DNA of 24,952 nt from Fibrobacteraceae bacterium. Its GTDB lineage: Bacteria > Fibrobacterota > Fibrobacteria > Fibrobacterales > Fibrobacteraceae. Under the pieces are notes generated by a model. It was not told where the DNA came from and did not search any database. It worked only from the letters and a program-made list of their open reading frames with translations. The stretch is taken from contig JABUUT010000004.1 in the NCBI GenBank assembly GCA_021443045.1, positions 46,451-71,402 on the forward strand. The letters are read 5' to 3'. Positions 13,111 through 21,178 of this stretch are shown here, piece after piece. The translations under genes and the position numbers were made by a program. Positions within the stretch are counted from its first letter, which is position 1, and each line of letters opens with the position of its first letter.

Positions 13111-15822
13111 TCACTTCATGAATTTTTTTACGTCTTCTAAGCTAAATGCCGTTTTGTGCTTAAAGTTCCAAATTTTTTGGAAAGACTTTCCGTAATGTTC
13201 CAACAGCACTCTATTATCCAGAATAAGAACCTTGCCTGTATCTTCTTCGCCTCTCAAAAGTCGGCCAAGCCCCTGACGCAGTTCCATAAAGGCTTCTGGC
13301 ACAAAATACTCCTTAAAAGCGTTCTTGCCAGCTTCCTTCAACTGGTTAGAAATTCCAGCCACCAAAGGCTCCGAAGGGTTCGGGAACGGAAGCTTTGGAA
13401 TCACAAGGAACTTTAACGCATCTCCTGGAAAATCCACACCTTCCCAAAGGCTCTGGCACCCCAGGAGGCAAGCCCCTCGTTCTTTGCGGAACATGCTTAC
13501 AAGGCCGTCTAGGGCACCATCCACATGCTGGCACAACAACAGTTTATTCTTTGCGGCAAAGGCCGGAGCAAGCACCTGCTGAGCCTTCATCATGGCCGAA
13601 ATACTGGTAAACAGCACCATAGTATTCTCATCCACCTCTGGCAGTACTTCTACCAAAAGATTCTGCAAAGACTCGTTGTACTCAGGAACAGAAGGCTTGG
13701 GCAAATACTTGGCAATCATAATGCTGCGACGGCCTTCATGGTTCGACTCGTCGGCATACACTCTTAAAAATGGAATCTTCGTTCGTGTCACATGGTTCAT
13801 GCCCATAGTTTGAACAAAGTAATCCAGGCTGCCCTGAACGGCCAATGTTGCCGAAGTAAAGGTTGCCGACTTTATCCAAGGGTAGAATTTTTCGGACCAC
13901 AAGCCTCCGGCATAAAGAGGATAGGCATGCATCTTTAGAGTGTGGGGGTTAAAAGGCTCCTCTAAATAGAACACCCAATCCTTACGACCGGCTTTTACCA
14001 AAAATTCAAAATCGGCCATAAACCGTTCAATTTCAGAAATGTGCCCGCTAACACTCTTTAAAAGGGTGTTGCCATCTAAATGGCTCCACAGCCGTTCCAG
14101 CAATTTCTTTATACTTTGATACTGTTCAATAACACTGTTTGGATCGGTTTCATAATCGGCCAAAACACCGTTGGTATACACAAAGCCACTTTTACCCTGC
14201 TTCTGTTTAGTCAGTTTTTTACCTATCTTCATAAAGAATCGGTGGAGGCTTTTTTCCATTTCATTCAGAGCCACAATCAACTGTTCTACAACATCTCTGT
14301 TTTCAGCATCCTCGGTAGAAAGGGAATTCTGCACCTCCACAAGAAGCCCGTTCCGCTCATTTTTAGAGGGAACAAGAATCTTGGCCACATTGCGGTAGCG
14401 GAAGAAAGAAACGGAACGACCAAAAGCTTGGCTGCTTATGGCAGGCAAACGATGGGCTTCGTCAAACACAATGTGTTCGTATGCAGGGAGCAAGGCAAAT
14501 TCTAGGGAAAGGTCCGCAAGGAACAGGGAGTGGTTTACCAAAAGCAAATTGGCGGCCATGGCCTTGCGCTTGGCACACAAACCGGGGCACTTGCTAAAAT
14601 AGGGGCACTGTTCGTTAAAGCAAGAAGAGGCGTTGCTGCTAATTTTGGACCAAAGCACCCGATTGCGTCCAGCACTAAAAGAATGACATTCATTAATGTC
14701 ACCAGTCTGGGTTGTATACACCCAAGGGAGCAGGGCCATAAAAGAATCCCGCTCTTCTGGAAGCAACAAATTTTGCGGAGCCTTAAGAACTTCTTCAAAC
14801 TTGCGAAGGCACAGGTAATTGTCGCGGCCTTTTAATATAGCCGGAATCAAGCTTCCGTTGTAAATCATGGAAAGTTTTGGAATTTCATTTGCCCAAAGTT
14901 GTTCCTGAAGAGCTCGGGTGGCGGTACTAATAACCACCCTCTCTCCAGAAGCGGCCTTATTGGCAGCAGCCACTAAATACGCCATGGATTTCCCAGAGCC
15001 TGTGGGTGCTTCCATTACACAAAGGCCTCCCTTGTGCATATTCCGCTCCACAATGCCCGCAAAGTCCTGCTGGGTCTTTCGAACCTGAAAACCCTCCACC
15101 ACTTGCGATAAAAAGCCATTTTCCTTAAAAAATTCACTAACGCGAGGCACCATCACCTTTGGCAGGGCTCCTGCTGCAGAAACATCGGGCAACGCATATT
15201 GAGGCTTAACACCATTGGTGCTGTTTTCAAAAGAACTAAAGAGAGCCTGCCAATCAGAACCTTCACCAATCTTCAACAAGGCTTCGCCCAGCCAAGCATC
15301 CGATTCGCAAATCTTTTGAAAGCACATCACAAAAAGCCGACCGCAGGCATCGGCATCAGGCAACGCCCGGTGGGCTCTACTCCGTTCAATATTCAATTCT
15401 TGGGTCAGAGTATCCAAGCGATGGTTTGGAATATTCTGGTAGGCTATTCGAGAAAGCGTAAGGGAGTCCCACACGGGGTGGTCATCAAAATTCACCCCCA
15501 CTTTGGCCAAGGCTCCTTTTAAAAAACGGGAATCAAAGGCAGCATTGTGAGCAACTAGAGGAAGATTTCCTATAAAGGAACAAATCTTTCCGGCCAAATC
15601 ACCAAAGCCTTCTACCGATTCCAAATCTTCTTTCTTGATACCTGTCAAGTTTTCAATAAAAGGCCGCAACTCCGCAGAGGACGGTTTTACCAAATAATCG
15701 GTAGATTCTGTGGGCACGCCGTCTTCAAAGCGAACTAATGCGACCTCGATTATTTCATCTTTTTCAAAATCAAGGCCGGTGGTTTCTAAATCGATGGCCA
15801 CAAAAGCAGGTATCTTTTGCAT
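13111..15822 (-). CDS. dinG: DinG-type exonuclease-helicase with Fe-S cysteines
   Basis: 903 residues from the ATG at 15822, chosen because GAGGAAGG lies about 8 nt upstream. A longer frame to 15891 would overlap the previous gene by 68 nt. The N-terminus is a DEDDh 3'-5' exonuclease: DLETTG (11-16), HNAAFDSRF (92-100), HRALPDAD (151-158). An XPD/DinG-type superfamily 2 helicase follows: Walker A APTGSGKS (272-279), DEAH (454-457), and motif VI QGLGRLLRG near the end. Cys338, Cys401, Cys406 and Cys412 fit the four-cysteine Fe-S site, with CX4CX5C spacing as in E. coli DinG. Gram-positive DinG has the exonuclease but commonly lacks the cluster, whereas E. coli DinG is the reverse, so this protein has both. 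Likely role: unwinding and processing damaged or structured DNA. Confidence 0.9.
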   Translation of the reverse strand: MQKIPAFVAIDLETTGLDFEKDEIIEVALVRFEDGVPTESTDYLVKPSSAELRPFIENLTGIKKEDLESVEGFGDLAGKICSFIGNLPLVAHNAAFDSRFLKGALAKVGVNFDDHPVWDSLTLSRIAYQNIPNHRLDTLTQELNIERSRAHRALPDADACGRLFVMCFQKICESDAWLGEALLKIGEGSDWQALFSSFENSTNGVKPQYALPDVSAAGALPKVMVPRVSEFFKENGFLSQVVEGFQVRKTQQDFAGIVERNMHKGGLCVMEAPTGSGKSMAYLVAAANKAASGERVVISTATRALQEQLWANEIPKLSMIYNGSLIPAILKGRDNYLCLRKFEEVLKAPQNLLLPEERDSFMALLPWVYTTQTGDINECHSFSAGRNRVLWSKISSNASSCFNEQCPYFSKCPGLCAKRKAMAANLLLVNHSLFLADLSLEFALLPAYEHIVFDEAHRLPAISSQAFGRSVSFFRYRNVAKILVPSKNERNGLLVEVQNSLSTEDAENRDVVEQLIVALNEMEKSLHRFFMKIGKKLTKQKQGKSGFVYTNGVLADYETDPNSVIEQYQSIKKLLERLWSHLDGNTLLKSVSGHISEIERFMADFEFLVKAGRKDWVFYLEEPFNPHTLKMHAYPLYAGGLWSEKFYPWIKSATFTSATLAVQGSLDYFVQTMGMNHVTRTKIPFLRVYADESNHEGRRSIMIAKYLPKPSVPEYNESLQNLLVEVLPEVDENTMVLFTSISAMMKAQQVLAPAFAAKNKLLLCQHVDGALDGLVSMFRKERGACLLGCQSLWEGVDFPGDALKFLVIPKLPFPNPSEPLVAGISNQLKEAGKNAFKEYFVPEAFMELRQGLGRLLRGEEDTGKVLILDNRVLLEHYGKSFQKIWNFKHKTAFSLEDVKKFMK

Positions 15823-15823
15823 T

Positions 15824-17644
15824 TTATTTTCCTTCCTCAGAAATTTTGGAGAGACTCCTTGGCAAAAGCTTTTCCAATTCATTTTCTCCATTTGCCAATT
15901 TTAACGTATCCTTTGGAGCTCGCCAAGGCTTGCCATAACGGAAGGGGTTTAATCCTCCCGCATCGGGCAAATTGGAACCATCCTTAGGATAGTAGTAATC
16001 AATAAAGTAATTTCCTTCCATCAAATTGTCAAAGGCAACACTCCCATCAACGCCACACATGGCAAAATAATCTTTCTTTGTATCAATGGCTCGCAAGCGA
16101 ACCACCACCTTATCGGTTCCTCCAGGAATTTTACCCTTTAAGGAAGCCAACTTAAGTTTAGAAACCGTTTCAAAGCGCAAAAGCCTTTTATACTTCAATT
16201 CAACAACGGTATCTCGAACTCCGTTGCTGTCGGCCTTTGCCAAAGTGGTATCTTGGTAACCCTGCAAAAAATCAATGGTTGCGTCAGTGGGCCAAGGCTC
16301 CTTATTTTGAACAAGGTAACGAATTGGGTCGATTTGAACAATGGACACGGCGTTAGTGTCTTTATTCATGGCGAGGTAATAAGTTTCCTGCAAAGAGTCT
16401 AGTACCGGCTTATTGTAGGCAAAAATAAGGGAATCTTCCGGAAATGCTGATTTTGCCTTAGAGCGCATTAAGGTTTTAGCAATAGAAGGAGTCAAGGTAT
16501 CGCCCTTCATGTCGACCCATTCCCAATCCACACGGTTCCGCAGCGTATCTAAAATGCGGAAGGAAGAATCGGTTCCCGATTTACACAAGAACTTGTATAG
16601 AACTTCAGCCTTTGGCTTTTTGGAAAAATAAAAATTCGGCTTGTTGGAAGATGCCCCTAAGTATACCATGGAAGGGTAAGTCATTTTTCCTTCTGGAGAT
16701 TCTATGTAGCAGTTGTTGGTATCGGCAAAAGTCGAATCAAAATACACATTCCGATTGAAGGATGCTTCTAGAACATTGCTGTACGGTTGAGAAACCGATT
16801 CCAATTCCAAATGGGATGTATCCTGATCGGCAAGGGCTACCCACAAGGTGTCGGAAGTTGAATCTTTCAACGAAAGGTCTCTGGTCCAAACCCCCGCCAG
16901 TTCCACAGAAGGTTCCACCTTCTGGTTTCCGTTTGCATCCACAAAAGCCACCACCCTATAAAGACCGGGGCGCAAACCAGTCAGCTTAAAATTGCCGGCG
17001 CTATCGGCGCGCGTAATAAAAAGTGGAGGTTCCTTTGTAAGCAACGGCAAAGAATCCAGCACACCTGTTGTGGTATCCCTGTATTTTTCCAGGTAGCGTT
17101 TCGACTTTCGCTCTTCACCCATAAGGAACAAACCAATGCTGGGGTAAGATTTAGCGCTAGCCATAGCGTCATTTACAAGAACTCGGCCAACAAGGGTAAG
17201 GGAATCAATAACAGGTCCTGTAGAAAAAACCACATGAAACGGTTCAGCCAAAGAATTGCCATGCAAATCCTTGATGCCTCCCGCAAAAGTAATGGTATAG
17301 GTGGTGCTATCATCTAAAACAGCTCTAGACGAAAGTTCCAAATTTTTTCCACCCACCTCAAAGCGAAGCTTTTTTTCAATAGGAGGCGAAATAGACACGG
17401 CGCTGCGAGGAATGGTGGCGTTAATCCATTCATCAAATTCCAGCTTAACATACAATTCATTAGGATGGTTGGTGGTATTGGGGGCAGGATACACTCCAGC
17501 CACTCGGGGAGGGAGTTTATCCTCAGGGCCACCACCAGGAGCCACCTGGGTTGCACAAGAAATAAAAGAAGCGGATAAACACACGAACAACGCCAAGGCG
17601 GTCCATGTTAATTTATGCCAATTTTTTACCCCTATCAACTTCAT
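15824..17644 (-). CDS. Lipoprotein with N-terminal SbsA-type Ig-like (Big_5) domain
   Basis: 606 residues. Signal sequence with lipobox FISC (Cys30), then a Gly-rich APGGGPEDKLPPRV stretch, which in FCB-group lipoproteins commonly leads into a Big_5 Ig-like domain. That domain is here about 42-145 (YPAPNTTNHPNELYVKLEFD, ending in VVFSTG). A prealbumin-like segment follows (FKLTGLRPGLYRVVAFVDAN), then a long beta-rich region without a recognised family, and a final segment AFDNLMEGNYFIDYYYPKDG similar to SdrD_B/Cna_B-type domains. Function is unknown; such proteins are conserved in Bacteroidota-type genomes as outer-membrane lipoproteins. It overlaps the lepB stop by 1 nt (TAATG) and is followed by dinG after a single base, so it sits inside an operon. 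Confidence 0.83.
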   Translation of the reverse strand: MKLIGVKNWHKLTWTALALFVCLSASFISCATQVAPGGGPEDKLPPRVAGVYPAPNTTNHPNELYVKLEFDEWINATIPRSAVSISPPIEKKLRFEVGGKNLELSSRAVLDDSTTYTITFAGGIKDLHGNSLAEPFHVVFSTGPVIDSLTLVGRVLVNDAMASAKSYPSIGLFLMGEERKSKRYLEKYRDTTTGVLDSLPLLTKEPPLFITRADSAGNFKLTGLRPGLYRVVAFVDANGNQKVEPSVELAGVWTRDLSLKDSTSDTLWVALADQDTSHLELESVSQPYSNVLEASFNRNVYFDSTFADTNNCYIESPEGKMTYPSMVYLGASSNKPNFYFSKKPKAEVLYKFLCKSGTDSSFRILDTLRNRVDWEWVDMKGDTLTPSIAKTLMRSKAKSAFPEDSLIFAYNKPVLDSLQETYYLAMNKDTNAVSIVQIDPIRYLVQNKEPWPTDATIDFLQGYQDTTLAKADSNGVRDTVVELKYKRLLRFETVSKLKLASLKGKIPGGTDKVVVRLRAIDTKKDYFAMCGVDGSVAFDNLMEGNYFIDYYYPKDGSNLPDAGGLNPFRYGKPWRAPKDTLKLANGENELEKLLPRSLSKISEEGK

Positions 17645-18984
17645 TATTTCTCAATCATGTGAATTATTTTTCCAATGCGGGAATACCGAATGCGCAGTGG
17701 CAAACGCCACCAGGTAAGTGGGTTTCCAAGGCTAAACTTCTGGTCATCGTTTTCAAAGGAAAAATAGATAACAAAAGCCTTGGCACGAACATTGCGCAAA
17801 GTTACAAAGCCCCAGTAGCGGCTGTCTGCAGAATTATCACGATTATCGCCCATCATAAAGAAAACCGGAGTCTGTACGGTGTAACTTTCAATGGGTTTCC
17901 CATCCACCAATAGCCGACGACGAATTTCAAAAGTGTCTTTTTGAAGAGTGGAATCGGTCGTAGAATCTTCCAGAGCCACCTTGTTCAAATACTTTACGTT
18001 GTCTTCCACATCTTGCAGTTGGGAACCATCAAAGCCCATGTAACTTACACTGCGAGTTAAGCCACCCTTGGCGTGTGGATCCAGCACCGGCAAAAAGCCC
18101 ACCTTGGCATATTCCCGGAAAAACGCAAAAGGCATATTGCCAGTAATAGTATCACCCTGACGGAGGCGTTGTTGCAACACAATGCGGTTTCTCTCCAGCA
18201 TGGCGTTAATGGAAAAAGCCCTATCGTTTTCTACAGGAATTCGATAGTTTTCAAATTCGTAGTTGTTGTCTTCTTTTCCGTTGTGAATAAGAGACATTTC
18301 AAAGGTGACGGTGGAATTAGGATTTTCTTGAAGAACAATGGATCGAAGCCACCACAACTGTTCCAAAGAAAGGGAATCCACCACAAAAACATCTCCCACA
18401 GAGGGAACCACAAAAGGCCCTCTCTCATCTCGGGGAGACCGAGTGCGATACTGGGCCGTGTATTTTCCACGACCAGGCAAGCTCTCTTGACGAACGCCGT
18501 TAATGGACAAGCGCCCCTTGTACACCTGAACCGTATCACCGCTTACAGCCACACAGCGTTTAATGTAATCTTTAGGCCCATCGGCATAGTGAACAATATG
18601 GGGTTGGCCTTCTTCAGGTTCATGGTCCCAATAATAGTTGCCTAGCATTAGGGCGTTAAACAAGTGGGTGTATCGACCAGGATTGTTGTCGGGGTATTCA
18701 GGCTCACCAGGATAGCGAAAAATCACCACATCCCCAGCTTTGGGCAATGCGTATCCAGGAAACTTTTGGTTTGTAAACGGAATGGGCGAACCGTAGGTAA
18801 ACTTGAGGCCCAGCAAAAAATCCCCAGTCTTTAACGTATCTTCCATGGAACCGCTAGGAATCTGAAAAGCCTGAATAACATACTGAATAACTATCAACGC
18901 CAAAAAAACAGGAACAATAATTTCCCTAGTGAGGGTTTTTAAAAACTGTGGCACAACCACCTTTTTTCTTTCAGAACCTTCCAT
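17644..18984 (-). CDS. lepB: Signal peptidase I with long periplasmic insertion
   Basis: Membrane serine protease that removes signal peptides from exported proteins. I start it at the ATG at 18984 (446 residues), 5 nt after GGAG; a TTG one codon earlier is less likely. One N-terminal membrane segment (about 22-40) leads into QIPSGSMEDTL with nucleophile Ser46. The general base Lys142 is in DYIKRCVAVSGD (139-150), and the conserved GDNRDNS box is at 379-385. The stretch between Lys142 and GDNRDN is about 237 residues, roughly 110 more than in E. coli LepB. It carries extra beta-rich material, including FVVDSLSLEQLWWL. Only one membrane segment is evident. Its neighbours are nearly all secreted or lipid-anchored proteins. 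Confidence 0.93.
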   Translation of the reverse strand: MEGSERKKVVVPQFLKTLTREIIVPVFLALIVIQYVIQAFQIPSGSMEDTLKTGDFLLGLKFTYGSPIPFTNQKFPGYALPKAGDVVIFRYPGEPEYPDNNPGRYTHLFNALMLGNYYWDHEPEEGQPHIVHYADGPKDYIKRCVAVSGDTVQVYKGRLSINGVRQESLPGRGKYTAQYRTRSPRDERGPFVVPSVGDVFVVDSLSLEQLWWLRSIVLQENPNSTVTFEMSLIHNGKEDNNYEFENYRIPVENDRAFSINAMLERNRIVLQQRLRQGDTITGNMPFAFFREYAKVGFLPVLDPHAKGGLTRSVSYMGFDGSQLQDVEDNVKYLNKVALEDSTTDSTLQKDTFEIRRRLLVDGKPIESYTVQTPVFFMMGDNRDNSADSRYWGFVTLRNVRAKAFVIYFSFENDDQKFSLGNPLTWWRLPLRIRYSRIGKIIHMIEK

Positions 18985-19026
18985 CAAAACTCCAAATCAA
19001 ATATCAGTTTTATACCTATAAAATAG

Positions 19027-19049
19027 AAAAAAAAAAAGAGCGACCGCTT
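19027..19049 (-). terminator. U-rich tract after the LytTR gene, possible weak terminator
   Basis: Directly after the TAG stop, minus-strand AAGCGGTCGCTC is followed by eleven T (19027-19037). The possible stem is only 3-4 bp, so termination here is uncertain. The 65-nt gap before lepB is the longest inside the gene run from 24582 and may also hold the lepB promoter. Confidence 0.25.
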
Positions 19050-19820
19050 CTAAAGGTTTCTTACCTTCTTCACAAAGTTGCGGCTCACCAAAAGTTGAGT
19101 CTTTTCTTTGTCATTTAAAATCACACACAGCCTGCTGGCATCCGATTTTCGAATTTCTGCAATACTGTCTATTGCCACCAAATGGGCCCGGTGAATGCGA
19201 ACAAACTGGCGGGGGTCCAATTTTTTCTCCAAATCCACCAAGGGAGTGTCTATTACATACTGGTTGGTGGGCGTGTACACCGTGGTATATTTTTCTTCAC
19301 TGTGGAAGCGGATAATTTCATCCACATTCACAAGAAGAATGCGGTCTCCAATTTTAACCTGAACCCGCTGAAGAAAAAAACCGCTGGGGTCTATCATGGA
19401 GCGGAATTTGTCCCAACTAAAGTCCAACGGAATTTGAGATTCGCTGTCAAGAGAAACCAAGCGTTTGCGCAGCTTTTCTACCGTGTTTGCCAAGCGTTCT
19501 TCTTCTATGGGTTTCAACAGATAGTCCACCGTATTTTCTTCAAAGGCCCGCAAGGCAAAATTTTCGTACGCCGTGGTGAACACAATCAAAGGCATTTCAT
19601 CTTCATTAATTTTCTGCAGTACATCAAAGGCATTCATGTCGGGCATCTGGATGTCCAAAAACACCACATCCGGAGATTCCTCTCGAATTTTCTGAACCGC
19701 TTCTTCCCCAGAACCAGCCTCGCCAACCACTTCAAACTCGGAAGCATAAGGCTCCAGCATGGAACGCATGCGCATGCGGGCCAGCGGTTCATCGTCAACT
19801 ATCAAAGTTCTGCACTGCAT
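19050..19820 (-). CDS. LytTR-family response regulator
   Basis: 256 residues. Receiver domain 1 to about 120, with acidic pocket D9/D10, phosphoacceptor Asp56 (VVFLDIQMPD), and Thr/Lys switch residues in FTTAYE and DYLLKPI. A LytTR DNA-binding domain occupies about 150-255 (ILLVNVDEIIRFHSEEKYTTVY, then FVRIHRAHLVAIDSI). Proteins of this type (AlgR/AgrA/LytR) bind pairs of short direct repeats upstream of their targets. No histidine kinase is present in the window, so the partner is elsewhere. The Shine-Dalgarno AGGA is 6 nt before the ATG. It lies 18 nt after the small lipoprotein gene and upstream of lepB, so it is probably cotranscribed with the secreted-protein genes and may regulate them. 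Confidence 0.93.
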   Translation of the reverse strand: MQCRTLIVDDEPLARMRMRSMLEPYASEFEVVGEAGSGEEAVQKIREESPDVVFLDIQMPDMNAFDVLQKINEDEMPLIVFTTAYENFALRAFEENTVDYLLKPIEEERLANTVEKLRKRLVSLDSESQIPLDFSWDKFRSMIDPSGFFLQRVQVKIGDRILLVNVDEIIRFHSEEKYTTVYTPTNQYVIDTPLVDLEKKLDPRQFVRIHRAHLVAIDSIAEIRKSDASRLCVILNDKEKTQLLVSRNFVKKVRNL

Positions 19821-19838
19821 ATTTTTTCCTATTGAGAA

Positions 19839-20279
19839 CTATTTTTTGGGATTGTCAAAAATATGGATAAAACCAGCTGGCAACCCATTTTCATCTTTGT
19901 AAACGGTTCCTGCACCCGTCATAAAATACAAAGACCCTATGGGAGTAATTTTAAAACGGAATTCACGATTTTCATTCAGGTTTAAAAGAAGAATGCTATC
20001 GTTTTCAACTTTATAAAGACCAAGCAACGTGTCTTGCTTTACCGTTTCGCCCTTTACCAAAGTCTCCATCCATACTACTTTGCCACTATCCAGCAAAGAA
20101 AGACGAACCATGCGTTTTTCCCATTCTTCGTCAGGCATTTTTCCAGTGTAGTTACCTACCAACGCCGGCTTCTCAACCTTAGGCAATTCCGGCAATGTTT
20201 TTTGTTCATCTTCCTTTGTACAAGAAATCAAAAACAGAGCCCCAAAGGCCAGCAACATAAACAAAATTCTTTTATTCAT
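19839..20279 (-). CDS. Small lipoprotein, beta-barrel type, unknown function
   Basis: 146 residues. Lipoprotein signal with lipobox LISC (Cys20) followed by TKEDE. The mature part starts with a Pro/Glu/Lys-rich linker, then LVGNYTGKMPDEEWEKRM and a series of beta-strand-like segments ending AGFIHIFDNPKK. The VGNYTG start and strand pattern recall NlpE/lipocalin-like envelope-stress lipoproteins, but the CxxC of NlpE is missing and the match is weak. AGGTAAGG precedes the ATG. It lies 8 nt from the upstream gene and 18 nt from the LytTR regulator. One possibility is an envelope sensor or surface factor related to that regulator. Confidence 0.78.
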   Translation of the reverse strand: MNKRILFMLLAFGALFLISCTKEDEQKTLPELPKVEKPALVGNYTGKMPDEEWEKRMVRLSLLDSGKVVWMETLVKGETVKQDTLLGLYKVENDSILLLNLNENREFRFKITPIGSLYFMTGAGTVYKDENGLPAGFIHIFDNPKK

Positions 20280-20287
20280 AACCTTAC

Positions 20288-21178
20288 CTAAAATCCTTTG
20301 GATATAACCACCCTAAAACCAATAGTTCCTTTGGCAACCAAAGGATCTTCCTTGTCCCGTTCGGCAGAACCCAATTCTTTTACCTTGCTGGCCCAGCCAC
20401 CTCCACGCAAGCAACGCAAAGAGCCCTCCTTAGGCCCCGTGTAATTTTGAACTGTAGATGTTGGGTATACACCATACCAGTCGTTAATCCATTCGGCCAC
20501 ATTGCCCGCCACATCGTAAAGGCCAAAGTCATTGGGCAATCGTGCAGCAACCATAGAAGGCCCACTGCTCATGGCATAATAAGCATATTTAGAGGCTTCA
20601 GCGGTACCCCAATAGTAGGTATCAGAAGAGCCAGCCCTTGCAGCCACTTCCCACTCCGTTTCTGTAGGTAACCGAACCCCAACAGCCTTGTAGTTTACAG
20701 ACAAATTCTTCAAATAATTTTTCGAACCTACAGAAGCATATTCATAAACAGTATCTAGCTGCAAATACTTGGAATAGGCATTGCAAAATAAAACCGCATC
20801 GTACCAAGAAACATTCACAACTGGAAGAACGTCATCCTTTTTAGATTGGGTAGGTAAAAAGCCCATAACCCTTTGGTAAATTTTTTGAGTCACCTCTGTG
20901 GTAGCAACACTAAAAGGGCTAATAAAATAATCCACCCCACCACGACTAAAGCGGGTCGAGTCTATAGCAATCCATACAAGCAAATCATCGACACTAGGCA
21001 ATGTATCCTGGGAATCACCGGAGCTGGATAAATTTCCCCTACTAGAACTTGATTTTGGCCGAACCGAAATATCGGAGCCTCCATCATCATACTCCACATC
21101 ACCGCCGGTGGCATTTGTGGAGCAACCCCACATTAAAAAAGTGAGCATCATGAGCCAACACAAAAACAAGCGTCTCAT
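20288..21178 (-). CDS. Lipoprotein with formylglycine-generating-enzyme (SUMF1) fold, catalytic Cys absent
   Basis: 296 residues. Signal with lipobox-like LMWGC (Cys19), then a Ser-rich linker (43-55). The FGE-sulfatase fold covers about 64-293: ATTEVTQKIYQRVMG, VNVSWYDA (122-128), RLPTETEWEVAARAG (169-182), DVAGNVAEW (222-230), LRGGGW (257-262) and GFRV (287-290). In true formylglycine-generating enzymes a Cys pair follows the RGGS block; here the region after RGGGW reads ASKVKELGSAERD and has no Cys. It is therefore probably not a sulfatase activator but a C-type-lectin-like scaffold or binding protein. The start overlaps the stop of the giant secreted protein gene by 4 nt (ATGA), implying joint production. 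Confidence 0.88.
   Translation of the reverse strand: MRRLFLCWLMMLTFLMWGCSTNATGGDVEYDDGGSDISVRPKSSSSRGNLSSSGDSQDTLPSVDDLLVWIAIDSTRFSRGGVDYFISPFSVATTEVTQKIYQRVMGFLPTQSKKDDVLPVVNVSWYDAVLFCNAYSKYLQLDTVYEYASVGSKNYLKNLSVNYKAVGVRLPTETEWEVAARAGSSDTYYWGTAEASKYAYYAMSSGPSMVAARLPNDFGLYDVAGNVAEWINDWYGVYPTSTVQNYTGPKEGSLRCLRGGGWASKVKELGSAERDKEDPLVAKGTIGFRVVISKGF

Noticed and set aside
14080..14505. Plus-strand open frame of 141 codons inside dinG
   Set aside because: Lies opposite the Fe-S/helicase region of a confident gene and has no ribosome site or family features.
15823..15891. Upstream in-frame start for dinG giving 23 more residues
   Set aside because: It would overlap the lipoprotein gene by 68 nt, while the ATG at 15822 has an excellent ribosome site and begins at the exonuclease domain.
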